Positions 43,901 to 53,552 of a stretch of DNA of 64,000 nt are shown here, piece by piece. The first letter of the stretch is position 1. Each line of letters opens with the position of its first letter. Origin of the DNA: Brevibacterium sp. XM4083 (GTDB lineage Bacteria > Actinomycetota > Actinomycetes > Actinomycetales > Brevibacteriaceae); contig NZ_VFYR02000001.1 in NCBI RefSeq assembly GCF_006489205.2, positions 1,228,266 to 1,292,265 on the forward strand, in the 5' to 3' direction. The notes beneath the pieces are model-generated. The model was given only the letters and a program-made list of their open reading frames with translations. It ran no database searches and had not been told where the DNA came from. Both the position numbers and the translations under genes were made by a program.

Positions 43901-44703
43901 GCGGCACCGGCAGGGATGCCGGCACGGGCAGGGGCGCGAACGGCGGCAGGGGCGCGAGCAGGCAGCCCGGTGAGCACATCGTCTCGTTCGAACCCAAGGA
44001 CGTCGCCTCGCAGCGCCGGGTCGCCTTCGGTGTCGCCTCGGCGGCCTACGGGCTCTTCCGCCTGACCTCGAAGATGCGCATCGAGAACGCCCAGGCGCTG
44101 CCGGTGGGTCAGGGCACGATCGTCGCCGCTTACCACGCCAACCACCTCGACCCGATCCTCGTCGGACTCGCCGTGTGGCGCAGCGGCCGGCTCCCGCACT
44201 TCCTCGCGAAGTCGACGCTCTTCTCCGGGCCCCTCGGCGTCATCCTCAAGGGACTCGGCCAGATCCCGGTGCTGCGCGCCTCGGCGCAGGCGGGGGACTC
44301 CCTCGAATACGCGAAGGAGGCCCTGCAGAAGGGCGAGACCGTCGTCATCTACCCCGAGGGGACGCTGACGAAGGACGAGCACTTCTGGCCCGAGCGCTTC
44401 AAGTCCGGCACGGCCCGGCTCGCCCTCGAGACGGGGGCGCCGATCGTCCCCGCCGCGCACTGGGGGCTCGAGACCGTCAAACCCCGCGGTCGGCTCATTC
44501 CCCGCCCGCGCCCGCTCACGCACACCAGCGTCGTCCGCTTCGGCGAACCGCTGGACTACACCGACCTCTGGGAGCACCGGGGGGAGAGGAGCTCGATGGC
44601 GACGCTGACGACGAGGCTGACGAACACCATCGCAGGCATGGTCGCCGATCTCTCCGGCCGTGAGCTGCCCGAGAGGTTCCGCACCGAGGAGGCCGGCTCA
44701 TGA
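43897..44703 (+). CDS. plsC: 1-acyl-sn-glycerol-3-phosphate acyltransferase
   Basis: 268 residues. Acyltransferase of phospholipid synthesis with the catalytic HX4D motif (AAYHANHLDPILVGL, about 75), the FP/PEGT motif VIYPEGTLTKDE and the later VPAAHWG block. The first 28 residues are Gly/Arg-rich and probably disordered. ATG at 43897 overlaps murA's stop and its own stop overlaps gpsA, so cell-wall and lipid genes are translated as a chain. Confidence 0.92.
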   Translation: MSGTGRDAGTGRGANGGRGASRQPGEHIVSFEPKDVASQRRVAFGVASAAYGLFRLTSKMRIENAQALPVGQGTIVAAYHANHLDPILVGLAVWRSGRLPHFLAKSTLFSGPLGVILKGLGQIPVLRASAQAGDSLEYAKEALQKGETVVIYPEGTLTKDEHFWPERFKSGTARLALETGAPIVPAAHWGLETVKPRGRLIPRPRPLTHTSVVRFGEPLDYTDLWEHRGERSSMATLTTRLTNTIAGMVADLSGRELPERFRTEEAGS

Positions 44704-45713
44704 GCGCAGACAAGATCGCCGTGCTCGGCGCAGGATCGTGGGGGACGACGTATGCCGCCGTCATCGCCGACGCAGGCTTCCCGGTCGCGCTCTGGGCACG
44801 CCGGGAGGAGACCGTCGAGGAGATCAACACGGCGCACACGAACTCCCGCTACCTCGGCGACCGTGAGCTGCCGGAGACGATCACCGCCACCACCGATGAC
44901 ATCGCCGCCGTCACCGACGCCGACGTCGTCATCCTCGCCGTGCCCGCGCAGACCCTGCGGGAGAACCTCAGCCGGTGGAAGGCGCACCTGCGTCCCGACG
45001 TCCGCCTGGTCAGCCTGATGAAGGGCATCGAGGTCGAGACGGGCAAGCGGATGTCGGAGGTCATCGCCGAGGTCGCCGAGGTCGATCCCGGACGGATCGC
45101 CGTCGTCTCCGGGCCCAACCTCGCCCGGGAGATCGCCGAACGCCAGCCGACTGCGACCGTCGTCGCCTCCTCCGATGCCGCCACCGCCGAGGTGGTCGCC
45201 GAGATCAGCGCGAACGCGTACTTCCGGCCGTACACGAACACCGACGTCGTCGGCGTCGAGATGGGCGGGGCGGTGAAGAACGTCATCGCTCTCGCCGTCG
45301 GCATCGCCGACGGGCAGCGCCTCGGCGACAACTCGAAGGCCTCGATCATCACCCGCGGCCTCGCCGAGACCTCCCGTCTCGCCGCGGCGATGGGAGCCCA
45401 GCCGCACACGCTCTCCGGTCTCGCCGGGCTCGGCGACCTCGTCGCCACATGCGCCTCCCCGCTCTCGCGCAATCGCACGTTCGGGCGCCACCTCGGCGAG
45501 GGGATGAGCCTCGAGGAGACGATCGCGCACACCGAGCAGACGGCCGAAGGGGTGAAGTCCTCACCCGCGGTCCTCGCCCTCGGGGAGCGATACGGCGTCG
45601 ACCTGCCGATCACCGAGGCGGTGAGCGCGGTGCTCGCCGGTCACCTGCAGGTTGACGAACTCGCGGGATTGCTGTTGTCTCGGAAGCGTAAGCACGAAGG
45701 CCCGCCGGCGTGA
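44700..45713 (+). CDS. gpsA: Glycerol-3-phosphate dehydrogenase (NAD(P)+)
   Basis: 337 residues. It makes sn-glycerol-3-phosphate from dihydroxyacetone phosphate for lipid synthesis. The Rossmann motif is [14 protein letters not shown] (residues 8-21). The catalytic Lys is in [18 protein letters not shown], and the substrate region is [26 protein letters not shown] at 44700 overlaps the plsC stop. plsC-gpsA adjacency fits consecutive steps of phospholipid supply. Confidence 0.96.
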   Translation: MSADKIAVLGAGSWGTTYAAVIADAGFPVALWARREETVEEINTAHTNSRYLGDRELPETITATTDDIAAVTDADVVILAVPAQTLRENLSRWKAHLRPDVRLVSLMKGIEVETGKRMSEVIAEVAEVDPGRIAVVSGPNLAREIAERQPTATVVASSDAATAEVVAEISANAYFRPYTNTDVVGVEMGGAVKNVIALAVGIADGQRLGDNSKASIITRGLAETSRLAAAMGAQPHTLSGLAGLGDLVATCASPLSRNRTFGRHLGEGMSLEETIAHTEQTAEGVKSSPAVLALGERYGVDLPITEAVSAVLAGHLQVDELAGLLLSRKRKHEGPPA

Positions 45714-45754
45714 GCCGGAATCGTCCCACGAGTCCCACGAGCCAAGGAGCAGAC

Positions 45755-46288
45755 ATGAGCGTCAACTCACCGTTCTACAACCTTCCCGAGCTGCCGACCT
45801 TCACCCTGACCAGCACCGACATCGAGAACGGGGCACCGCTTCCGGCGGCGCAGGCCTCCGGAGCGATGGGTGTGCCCGGCGGTGAGGACAAGTCCCCGCA
45901 GCTGTCGTGGTCGGGCTTCCCCGAGGAGACGAAGGCGTTCGCCGTCACCTGCTACGACCCCGACGCCCCGACCGGGTCGGGGTTCTGGCACTGGACGGTC
46001 ACCGACCTCGACGCCTCGGTGACCGAACTGCCCACCGACGCCGGCAACCCCGAGGCCGACCTCCTGCCCGCCGGTGCCGTGACGCTGAAGAACGACGCGG
46101 GCGAGCCGCGCTTCGTCGGCGCCGCCCCTCCCGAGGGCCACGGCCCGCACCGGTACTACTTCATCGTCACCGCACTCTCCGAGCCGCTGGGCATCGACGA
46201 GAGCGCGAGCCCGGCCTACGCCGGCTTCAACATGTACTTCAAGGGCATCGGCCGGGCCTGGCTCGAATGCACCTATGAGGCCGGCTGA
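45755..46288 (+). CDS. YbhB/YbcL family (PEBP-like) protein
   Basis: 177 residues. The phosphatidylethanolamine-binding-protein fold is marked by [25 protein letters not shown] (DPDAP) and [14 protein letters not shown]. No signal peptide. Bacterial members are of unclear function and may bind phospholipid or regulate proteases. The start is ATG at 45755 after AAGGAGCAGAC; an upstream GTG overlapping gpsA lacks support. It lies between gpsA and ddl with a hairpin behind it. Confidence 0.88.
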   Translation: MSVNSPFYNLPELPTFTLTSTDIENGAPLPAAQASGAMGVPGGEDKSPQLSWSGFPEETKAFAVTCYDPDAPTGSGFWHWTVTDLDASVTELPTDAGNPEADLLPAGAVTLKNDAGEPRFVGAAPPEGHGPHRYYFIVTALSEPLGIDESASPAYAGFNMYFKGIGRAWLECTYEAG

Positions 46289-46302
46289 GCCTGCACGCCC
46301 CC

Positions 46303-46330
46303 GTCCCCGCACGTGAGAGCGTGCGGGGAC
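46303..46330 (+). terminator. Hairpin between the PEBP gene and ddl
   Basis: GTCCCCGCAC (46303-46312) and GTGCGGGGAC (46321-46330) form a perfect 10-bp stem with an 8-nt loop. There is no U-tract, so it may be a terminator or attenuator ahead of ddl. Confidence 0.6.
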
Positions 46331-46358
46331 ACATGAGAGTCCCCGAGCAAGGAAACAT

Positions 46359-47474
46359 ATGTCAGACACCGATCACCGGCCCTTCGTCGCAGTCCTCTTC
46401 GGAGGACGGTCGAGCGAACACTCCGTCAGCTGCGTCACGGCCGCCGGGGTGATCAGCGCCATCGACGACGACGCGTACCGGGTCCTGCCGATCGGGATCA
46501 CGAAGTCCGGTGTCTGGCGCATCGTCGAGGACTGGGCGAGCATGCGCTTCGACCCCGAGAACATGCCCGAGGTCACCGACGACGGCACCGAGATCATCCC
46601 GCGCGTCTCCGCCGAAGGCGCCCCGCTCATCCACCGTGACGCCGACGGCGTCTACTCCGAGCTCGAGACCGTCGACGTCTTCTTCCCCGTCCTCCACGGC
46701 CAGTACGGAGAGGACGGCACCCTCCAGGGACTCTTCGAGCTCAGCGACACCCCGTTCGTCGGCTCCGGCGTCTTCGCCTCGGCTGCGAGCATGGACAAGC
46801 ACTTCACGAAGTCCCTGCTCGCCCATGCGGAGATCCCCACGTGCCCGTGGGAGCTGGTCACCGAGACGATGTGGGAGGCCGACCGCGCCGAGGCGGAGGC
46901 CCGGGTGGCAGCCCTCGGCTTCCCCGTCTTCGTCAAGCCGGCCCGAGCCGGATCGTCGATGGGCGTGAGCCGGGTGGCCGACCCCGCCGGGCTCGAGGCC
47001 GCGCTGCTCGCTGCCTACGAGCACGACACGAAGGTCATCGTCGAACCCCAGGTCATCGGCCGGGAGATCGAATGCGCCGTGCTCGGATCCCTCGACGACG
47101 CCGAACTGCGGACCTCGTACCCCGGGGAGATCGAGGTCTCCGGCGATCACGACTTCTACGACTTCGAAGCGAAGTACCTCGACCTCGCCTATGCGAAGCT
47201 CACGTGCCCCGCGGACGTCGACGATGCGACGACGGCACGGATCCGCGAGCTCTCGGCGGCGGTGTTCCGGCTCTTCGACTGCACGGGGCTGGCCCGCGTC
47301 GACACGTTCGTCACGGACTCGGGTGAGGTGCTCATCAACGAGATCAACACGCTGCCCGGCTTCACCCCCACCTCGGCGTACCCGTTCATGTGGGCGAACT
47401 CCGGGATCGACTATCCGAGCCTCATCAGCGAACTCATCGGCATCGCGCTCACCGACCACGCCCGCCGGAGCTGA
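46359..47474 (+). CDS. ddl: D-alanine--D-alanine ligase
   Basis: 371 residues, ATP-grasp enzyme that makes D-Ala-D-Ala for peptidoglycan. FGGRSSEHSVSCVTA is at the N-terminus. VLHGQYGEDGTLQGLFEL and the ATP-grasp lysine region FPVFVKPARAGSSMGVSRV are visible. The metal site is VLINEINTLPGFTPTSAYPFMW. CAAGGAAAC precedes the ATG. It abuts the convergent DUF3515 gene with no intergenic space, the usual actinobacterial order ddl / DUF3515 / thiL. Confidence 0.96.
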   Translation: MSDTDHRPFVAVLFGGRSSEHSVSCVTAAGVISAIDDDAYRVLPIGITKSGVWRIVEDWASMRFDPENMPEVTDDGTEIIPRVSAEGAPLIHRDADGVYSELETVDVFFPVLHGQYGEDGTLQGLFELSDTPFVGSGVFASAASMDKHFTKSLLAHAEIPTCPWELVTETMWEADRAEAEARVAALGFPVFVKPARAGSSMGVSRVADPAGLEAALLAAYEHDTKVIVEPQVIGREIECAVLGSLDDAELRTSYPGEIEVSGDHDFYDFEAKYLDLAYAKLTCPADVDDATTARIRELSAAVFRLFDCTGLARVDTFVTDSGEVLINEINTLPGFTPTSAYPFMWANSGIDYPSLISELIGIALTDHARRS

Positions 47475-48002
47475 CTAGCCCTCCGGGGGAGCGTCGACGT
47501 CCTCGGCACCGACGCATTCGCGTTCGGGCGGGAACGCCTGCAGCGCGGGCGAGATGCCGGCAAGGACGTCGGCGCCCGAGCCGAGCTTGCGGTTGACGAG
47601 GACCTCGACGGCCGGGGTGCGGCCGTAGCTCGTGAACACCCACGTGTCGTCCTCTTCGCCTCCCTTGGAGACCCAGTCGACCCCGCTCACGCTCACGCAC
47701 TTGTCCGTGGTCGGACCCGGAGGGGTGACGCCGCAGCGGAGCACTGCGACGTTCGGGTCGCCCCACGCCTTCGTCCCCTGCGAGGAGGTGTCGCGCTCCT
47801 GCTCGCCGCCCACTTCGACGGGCAGGCGGAGCAAAATGTCCGCGCACTTCGGGTTCGCCGCATCCTCGGCGGGTTCGACGATGACCGTCTTCGCACAGCC
47901 GGACAGGACCGTCGTGAGCACGGGCACGCCGATGGTCACAGCGGCGACAGCACGCACGAGCGGCGAGGTGGCGCTTAGGCGTCGGCGGGAGTTCGCAGGC
48001 AT
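47475..48002 (-). CDS. DUF3515 family lipoprotein
   Basis: 175 residues. The signal peptide (about 12-36) ends in lipobox LSGC, so it is probably anchored outside the membrane. The DUF3515 body contains CADILLRLPVEVGG, AVLRCGVTPPGPTTDKCVSVSGVDWV and a C-terminal acidic tail. Function unknown; its genomic place between ddl and thiL is conserved in actinobacteria. TACGCT ends 6 nt before the ATG (minus strand), suggesting a leaderless message, back-to-back with the leaderless thiL. Confidence 0.88.
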   Translation of the reverse strand: MPANSRRRLSATSPLVRAVAAVTIGVPVLTTVLSGCAKTVIVEPAEDAANPKCADILLRLPVEVGGEQERDTSSQGTKAWGDPNVAVLRCGVTPPGPTTDKCVSVSGVDWVSKGGEEDDTWVFTSYGRTPAVEVLVNRKLGSGADVLAGISPALQAFPPERECVGAEDVDAPPEG

Positions 48003-48034
48003 GGTTCCAGCGTATCGCCCGATAGGGTGGTGAC

Positions 48035-49048
48035 ATGACCCGACTGTCCGATCTCGGCGAATCCGAAGTGCTCCGCCGTCTCCTGGCCCACCGCAGGTCA
48101 GGGGCCCATGAGGAGGTCGGCCCCGGCGACGACGCGGCCGTGACGAAGATCACCGGCCGGCTCGTCTCGACGGCCGACATGCTCGTCGAGAACGAGGACT
48201 TCACCCGCGACTGGCTCGACTGGTCCCGCCTCGGCACGAAGGCCGCCGCCCAGAACCTCGCCGACGTCTGCGCGATGGGCGCCCGGCCCCACGGCCTCCT
48301 CGCCTCCCTCGCTGTGCCCGATGACACGGACGTGACCGATCTCGAAGCGCTCTTCGCAGGGATCGTCGCCGAGGCCGAGCGCGCAGGTCGGGCACTCGGC
48401 GCCCAAGTGCCGATCATCGGCGGCGATCTCTCCTCGTCGGGTCTCATCGTCACCGCGATCACCGCCCTCGGCACGGTCGCCCCCGGGGAGGCCGTCACCC
48501 GGGCGGGCGCCCGCCCGGGTGACGAGATCTGGCTCGCCGGCACCCTCGGGCGCTCGGCGGCCGGACTCGACCTCCTCTTCGCCGGGGCCGGCAGCGACCC
48601 CGAGCTGCCGGACGACATCGCCGGGCTCATCGGGACCCAGCTCGCCCCGCAACCGGACTACGCGGCGATCGCCCACCGTCCGGCCGCCTCGGCGATGATC
48701 GACGTCTCCGACGGACTGAGCACGGACCTCGGACGCATCGCGGAGGCCTCCGGGGTCCGCGCGGACATCGACCGGGCCGCGCTCGAGGACCTCATCGCTG
48801 CGCTGCGCCCCGCCGCCCGCTACGTCCTCGACGCCCGCGGCGGGGAGACGACAGATGCGGGTATCGACGAGCTCGCCCTGCACTGGGTGCTCGACGGGGG
48901 AGAGGACCACGGCTTCGTCGCGTCGGCACCGGTGAGTCAGGGTGACCCGGTAGGCTGGCGGAGAATCGGAGAGATGCAGGACGGCAGCGGAGTCAGCCTC
49001 GACGGCGCCCCCGTGCCGACGAGCGGCTTCAGCCATTTCGGGAAGTGA
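48035..49048 (+). CDS. thiL: Thiamine-monophosphate kinase
   Basis: 337 residues. It phosphorylates thiamine monophosphate to the cofactor thiamine diphosphate. The metal/ATP motif is VGPGDDAAVTKI (about 28-39), with SADMLVENEDFTRDW, IIGGDLSSS and MIDVSDGLSTDLGRIAEASGV. TAGGGT (48023-48028) ends 6 nt before the ATG, suggesting a leaderless message. The stop overlaps the DAK2 gene (GTGA). Confidence 0.94.
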   Translation: MTRLSDLGESEVLRRLLAHRRSGAHEEVGPGDDAAVTKITGRLVSTADMLVENEDFTRDWLDWSRLGTKAAAQNLADVCAMGARPHGLLASLAVPDDTDVTDLEALFAGIVAEAERAGRALGAQVPIIGGDLSSSGLIVTAITALGTVAPGEAVTRAGARPGDEIWLAGTLGRSAAGLDLLFAGAGSDPELPDDIAGLIGTQLAPQPDYAAIAHRPAASAMIDVSDGLSTDLGRIAEASGVRADIDRAALEDLIAALRPAARYVLDARGGETTDAGIDELALHWVLDGGEDHGFVASAPVSQGDPVGWRRIGEMQDGSGVSLDGAPVPTSGFSHFGK

Positions 49049-50712
49049 CGGACGTGGGACCCAATCCGGCCATCGGGCTCAACGGTCGCCTGGCCGCCAG
49101 ATGGGCGCGGCGAGCGGTCGATCGTCTCCGCCGTGAGCGCGCGGAGATCGACGAGCTCAACGTCTTTCCCGTCCCCGACGGCGACACCGGCACGAACATG
49201 TACCACACGCTGCGCGCGGCCTACCTCGCCGTCGAGGAGCTCTCCGGTCCCGTGACGCTGCCCCAGGTCGTCGCCGCGATGGCCGCCGGGGCCGCGCGCG
49301 GGGCCCGCGGCAACTCGGGACTCATCCTCTCCGTCGCCCTCCAAGGGGTCGCTGACGCCCTCGAGGGAGTGACGGTCGCGACCCCGGAGGCGCTCGCCTC
49401 CGCCCTCGAACTCGCCTCCCACCGGGCCCGGCAGGCCGTCGCCCGCCCCGTCGACGGGACGATGCTCACCGTCCTCGACGCGATGGCGACCGAAGCCCGC
49501 GAACAGGCCGACGCCGGCGCCGCCCTCGTCGACCTCATCTCCGCGGTGCGCCAGCGCTCCCGTGAGGCGCTGAGGGAGACGACGGCGCAGCTCACTGTCC
49601 TCCGCGAGGCCGACGTCGTCGATGCCGGCTCAACCGGCATCGTCGAACTCTTCGACCTCCTGTACGCGACCGTCACCGGTCGCACCGGCCAGGCATCGAT
49701 GCTCGGGGAGGTCGCGAAGACCCCGCGCATCGTCCACGAGGCCCGAGCCGAGGAGCTCGAGATCGTCGCCACCCTCGGCACCGTCCCAGGTGTCGGGCTC
49801 GCCGGGGCGCTCGATCGCCTCGGCGGAACCTCGATCGTCCTCAACGGGCCCAAGGTCCATGTCCACGTCGCCGACGAGACCGGCGCCGCGCGGGCCCTCG
49901 ACCTTCTCACCGACTACGGCATCGCCCGCCTCGACATGGAGGACCTGCGCCTCCACGAGGAGGCGGGGGAGACGAAGCTCATCGCCCTCGTCGGCGGCAC
50001 CGGGCTCCTCCTCCACTGCGCCCTCAACGGGGCCACCGTCCTCGACCCGGCAGTCCTCGCCGCAGCCGCCCCTGCCGCCGCGCCGGGTCGGGGCGTGCCG
50101 AGTACTGGTCGGGGTGAGTCGAATCCCATCGCCGAGGCGGTCGCCGAGGTCATCGCCTCAGAGGAGCGCGACGTCATCGTCGTCCCCGCCTCCTCGACGA
50201 CGCTCACTGCCCTGATCGGCACGGACGGCGCCCACCTCATCCGTTCGCGCAATGTCGCGACCCTGCTCTCGGCGCTCGCCGTCTACGACCCGTTCGCCCC
50301 GACGGTCGAGATCGTCGCCGACATGACCGATGCGGCGGCCGGGACGCGCGTGGGCACGATCGTCTCCGCTGAACAGCTTGCGCTCAACCCGCCCACGGGA
50401 GCGCTGTCCGTCGTCGAGGAGGACACGGTGGAGTCCGACCGGACGGCCGCCTCGGCGTCGCAGTTCTACCGGGTCGTCATCGACGGGAAGGCGAAGTCGC
50501 AGAGCACGGAGCTGTCGGACCTCGTCGAGAAGCTCGCCGACCGCCTCCTCGGCGCCGGTGGGGAGCTGCTCACCGTCGTCCACGGACCCGGCTGCGACAC
50601 CGAGGTGCTCGCGCACCTGCGCGGGTGGCTCACGAAGTCCCACGAGCACGTGCGCCTTCAGGAGATCGACTCGCGGGACCGGGCGACCCTGCTCATCATG
50701 GGAGTCGAATGA
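49045..50712 (+). CDS. DAK2 domain protein, fatty-acid kinase FakA-like
   Basis: 555 residues. The N-terminal DhaL/DAK2 nucleotide-binding domain (about 10-200) has NVFPVPDGDTGTNMYHTL with the Mg-binding aspartates, and ARGNSGLILS. A middle domain and a C-terminal DegV-like domain follow. The layout is that of YloV/FakA, the kinase that phosphorylates fatty acids bound to FakB (DegV) proteins; no fakB is seen here. GTG at 49045 overlaps thiL. It overlaps recG at its end (ATGA), as in many Gram-positives where it neighbours recG. Confidence 0.88.
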   Translation: MTDVGPNPAIGLNGRLAARWARRAVDRLRRERAEIDELNVFPVPDGDTGTNMYHTLRAAYLAVEELSGPVTLPQVVAAMAAGAARGARGNSGLILSVALQGVADALEGVTVATPEALASALELASHRARQAVARPVDGTMLTVLDAMATEAREQADAGAALVDLISAVRQRSREALRETTAQLTVLREADVVDAGSTGIVELFDLLYATVTGRTGQASMLGEVAKTPRIVHEARAEELEIVATLGTVPGVGLAGALDRLGGTSIVLNGPKVHVHVADETGAARALDLLTDYGIARLDMEDLRLHEEAGETKLIALVGGTGLLLHCALNGATVLDPAVLAAAAPAAAPGRGVPSTGRGESNPIAEAVAEVIASEERDVIVVPASSTTLTALIGTDGAHLIRSRNVATLLSALAVYDPFAPTVEIVADMTDAAAGTRVGTIVSAEQLALNPPTGALSVVEEDTVESDRTAASASQFYRVVIDGKAKSQSTELSDLVEKLADRLLGAGGELLTVVHGPGCDTEVLAHLRGWLTKSHEHVRLQEIDSRDRATLLIMGVE

Positions 50713-52856
50713 GCGCACGACTTGAGGACTACTTCTCCAAACGCGACCTCGGTGCCCTGCGCAAGCGCGGGATCACCTCGGTGGGCGAGCTCTTCCGGTT
50801 CTTCCCCCGGCGCTTCCTCGTCCCCGGCGAGAAGACGCCGCTCGGCGACCTGCCGCTCGGGGAGACGGCGATCATCCAGGCCGAGGTGGTCTCCGTGGAG
50901 ACCCGCGGGATGCGGCAGCGCAAGGGCACGATCACCGACGTCATCGTCCACGACGGGCGGCAGTCGATGAAGATCGCGTTCTTCAACCAGAAATGGCTCG
51001 ACGCGCAGCTGACCCCCGGACTCGTCGTCGTCTTCGCCGGCAAGGTCGAGCAGTTCCGGGGACAGCTGACGCTGAACTCCCCGGTGTGGCTCAACCGCGA
51101 CGAGCACGACACGAAGTGGACGCCTGAGGACCTCAACTCGCCGTTCCCCGTCTACCCGCGGGTGCAGGGGATCGCGCAGACGAGGCTGTGGAAGGCGATC
51201 AAGGTCCTCCTCGACGTCGCCGACCCCGCCGAGTTCGCCGATCCGCTGCCGCGCGATGTGCGGGAGAAGTACGATCTGCCGGACCTGCGGCAGGCACTCA
51301 ACGCGATGCACAGGCCGTCGACGACTGAGGAGACCGAGCGGGCGAGACTGCGGTGGAAGTGGGAGGAAGCGCTGGCCCTGCAGACCGAGATCGTCTCCCG
51401 GCGCACCGAGTACGAGAAGTTCGTCGCGACCCCGCTGCTCGAGGTCGGGGAGCGCAGCCGCCGCTTCGACGCCGACCTGCCGTTCGCGCTCACCTCCTCC
51501 CAGGTCCGGGTCGGCAAGGAGATAGCCGGGGACCTCGCGAAGACCACGGCGATGCACCGGCTCCTCCACGGCGACGTCGGCTCCGGCAAGACCGTCGTCG
51601 CGCTGCGGGCGATGCTCATGGCCGTCGACTCCGGGGCGCAGGCGGCGATGCTCGCCCCCACCGAGGTGCTCGCCTCCCAGCACTTCGCGTCGATCCAGAA
51701 GCTCCTCGGCGACCAGATGGCCCTCTCCCCGCTGCTCTCCGGTGACGACCAGGTCCGGGTGGCGCTCCTCACCGGGTCGATGCCGGCCAGGGAGCGCAAG
51801 CAGCTCGCCCTCGACCTCGCGACCGGGCAGATCGACATCGTCGTCGGCACGCACGCACTCCTCTCGGACTCGACGATGTTCGACAACCTCGGCCTCATCG
51901 TCGTCGACGAGCAGCACCGGTTCGGCGTCGAGCAGCGCGAGGCCCTGCGCGCGAAGGGCGGGATCACGGTGCCCCACACACTCGTCATGTCTGCGACCCC
52001 GATCCCGCGGACGGTGGCGATGACGGTCTTCGCCGACCTCGACGTCTCGACGCTGGGGGAGATGCCCGCAGGGATCAAGCACATCTCGACCTTCGCCGTC
52101 TCGATCGAGGACCACAAGGACTGGCTGCCGCGGGCCCTCGCCCGTGTCCAGAAGGCTGCCGAGGCGGGACGGGGGACGTTCGCAGTCTTCCCCCGGATCG
52201 AACGCAGCGACATCGTCGATCCCGAGAGCGGCGACGTCATCGGTCAGCGGGAGAGCATCGAGGACTTCATCGAGAAGCTCCAGCGGTCCCCGCATCTCCA
52301 GGGGCTGAGCTTCGGCCTCCTCCACGGGCGGATGTCGACGGAGGAGAAGGACCGGGTGATGCACGCGTTCACCATCGGCGACATCGACATCCTCGTCTCG
52401 ACGACGGTCATCGAGGTCGGCGTCGACGTGCCCCGGGCGACGATCATGCTCGTCGCCGAGGCGGAGCGCTTCGGCGTCGCCCAGCTCCACCAGCTGCGCG
52501 GCCGGGTCGGCCGTGACGGCTCGGAGGCGATGTGCTTCCTCCTCACCGAGCGTCCCGAGGCCGATGAGAGCTTCGAGCGCCTGCAGGCGGTGGCGAGCAC
52601 CCTCGACGGGTTCGCCCTCGCCGAGTACGATCTCGACAACCGGGGAGAGGGCGATGTGCTCGGCGCCTCGCAGTGGGGCGGATCCTCGCTCAAGCACCTC
52701 TCGGTGCTCCGCGATACGGAGATCCTCGAGGCGGCACGGGTCGAGGCCGAGCACATCGTCGACCGCGATCCGACCTTCGAACTGCTGCCGGCCCTGCAGG
52801 TGCTGCGGCAGCGGGTGCTGCCCGCGGACAACGCCCACTTCATCGAGGCGAGCTGA
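50709..52856 (+). CDS. recG: ATP-dependent DNA helicase RecG
   Basis: 715 residues. It remodels stalled forks and recombination intermediates. An N-terminal OB/wedge domain (about 50-150) precedes the helicase: motif I LLHGDVGSGKTVVALRAM, motif Ia APTEVLASQHF and motif II IVVDEQHRFGVEQREAL. Motif III VMSATPIPRTVAMT and the late motifs VGVDVPRATIML and HQLRGRVGRDG are intact. It starts inside the DAK2 stop and is followed 12 bp later by rsmD. Confidence 0.97.
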   Translation: MSARLEDYFSKRDLGALRKRGITSVGELFRFFPRRFLVPGEKTPLGDLPLGETAIIQAEVVSVETRGMRQRKGTITDVIVHDGRQSMKIAFFNQKWLDAQLTPGLVVVFAGKVEQFRGQLTLNSPVWLNRDEHDTKWTPEDLNSPFPVYPRVQGIAQTRLWKAIKVLLDVADPAEFADPLPRDVREKYDLPDLRQALNAMHRPSTTEETERARLRWKWEEALALQTEIVSRRTEYEKFVATPLLEVGERSRRFDADLPFALTSSQVRVGKEIAGDLAKTTAMHRLLHGDVGSGKTVVALRAMLMAVDSGAQAAMLAPTEVLASQHFASIQKLLGDQMALSPLLSGDDQVRVALLTGSMPARERKQLALDLATGQIDIVVGTHALLSDSTMFDNLGLIVVDEQHRFGVEQREALRAKGGITVPHTLVMSATPIPRTVAMTVFADLDVSTLGEMPAGIKHISTFAVSIEDHKDWLPRALARVQKAAEAGRGTFAVFPRIERSDIVDPESGDVIGQRESIEDFIEKLQRSPHLQGLSFGLLHGRMSTEEKDRVMHAFTIGDIDILVSTTVIEVGVDVPRATIMLVAEAERFGVAQLHQLRGRVGRDGSEAMCFLLTERPEADESFERLQAVASTLDGFALAEYDLDNRGEGDVLGASQWGGSSLKHLSVLRDTEILEAARVEAEHIVDRDPTFELLPALQVLRQRVLPADNAHFIEAS

Positions 52857-52868
52857 GAGGAGGAGCTG

Positions 52869-53459
52869 ATGAGGATCATCGCAGGAGCGCACAAGGGGTC
52901 GAAGCTCGTCACACCGGGCGGCACCGGGACGAGACCCACCTCGGACCGCGTCAAGGAGTCGCTGTTCTCGATGCTCGAAGGCTACGGGGTGCTCCAGGCC
53001 GCCAATGTCCTCGACCTCTTCGCCGGATCCGGGGGACTCGGGTTCGAAGCGATGTCGCGCGGGGCCGCGCAGGTCGTCTTCGTCGACTCGTCGCTCGCCT
53101 CGGCCAGGGCGATCGAAGCGAACGCCGACAAGCTCGGGATCGGGCATTCGGCGTCGGTGAGCAGCGGCGACGTCCTCCAGTTCCTCGGGAACCTCCCCGA
53201 CCCGGACCATCCGGAGTCCCGGGTCTTCGACCTCGTCTTCATGGACCCGCCCTACCCGCTCGGCGAGGACGCGGTGACCCAGGTGCTCAGCCGCCTGCGC
53301 AGCCACCTCGACGAGGAGTCGATCGTCGTTGTCGAACGCTCCTCCCGGGCCCCTGAGCCTACGATGCCGGACGGCCTCGAGGTCTTCCGCTCGAAAACCT
53401 TCGGGGAGACCGCCCTCCACTTCGTCCAGCTCGCCGTCGAGGGTCCGGGCGACAGCTGA
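52869..53459 (+). CDS. rsmD: 16S rRNA (guanine966-N2)-methyltransferase
   Basis: 196 residues. The SAM motif is VLDLFAGSGGLGFEAMSRGA and the catalytic N6/N2-methyltransferase motif is LVFMDPPYPLG (DPPY). GTRPTSDRVKESLFSML is the standard RsmD N-terminal block. GAGGAGGAG is 4 nt before the ATG. coaD, often adjacent, is displaced here by about 5.7 kb carrying the ehu operon and other genes. Confidence 0.95.
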   Translation: MRIIAGAHKGSKLVTPGGTGTRPTSDRVKESLFSMLEGYGVLQAANVLDLFAGSGGLGFEAMSRGAAQVVFVDSSLASARAIEANADKLGIGHSASVSSGDVLQFLGNLPDPDHPESRVFDLVFMDPPYPLGEDAVTQVLSRLRSHLDEESIVVVERSSRAPEPTMPDGLEVFRSKTFGETALHFVQLAVEGPGDS

Positions 53460-53463
53460 CCAC

Positions 53464-53525
53464 CGACGCGGTGATCCGACAAATACGCGGTGAGCAGACC
53501 GCGTTTTTGTCGGATCACCGCGTCG
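53464..53525 (+). terminator. Large 28-bp-arm hairpin between rsmD and ehuA
   Basis: Left arm 53464-53491 and right arm 53498-53525 pair with a single mismatch around loop GAGCAG. It lies between convergent genes, so a bidirectional terminator is likely; GTTTTTG on the right arm gives a T-run. Immediately after it a word of about 20 bp (CGTCGAAGCG, optional G, CTCAGAGCAC) is repeated twice, 53521-53561, overlapping the ehuA 3' end. Confidence 0.8.
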
Positions 53526-53552
53526 AAGCGCTCAGAGCACCGTCGAAGCGGC

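Noticed and set aside
50658..53420. Minus-strand open frame of 920 codons under recG and rsmD
   Set aside because: Antisense to recG/rsmD; low-complexity Glu/Arg/His-rich translation without domains.
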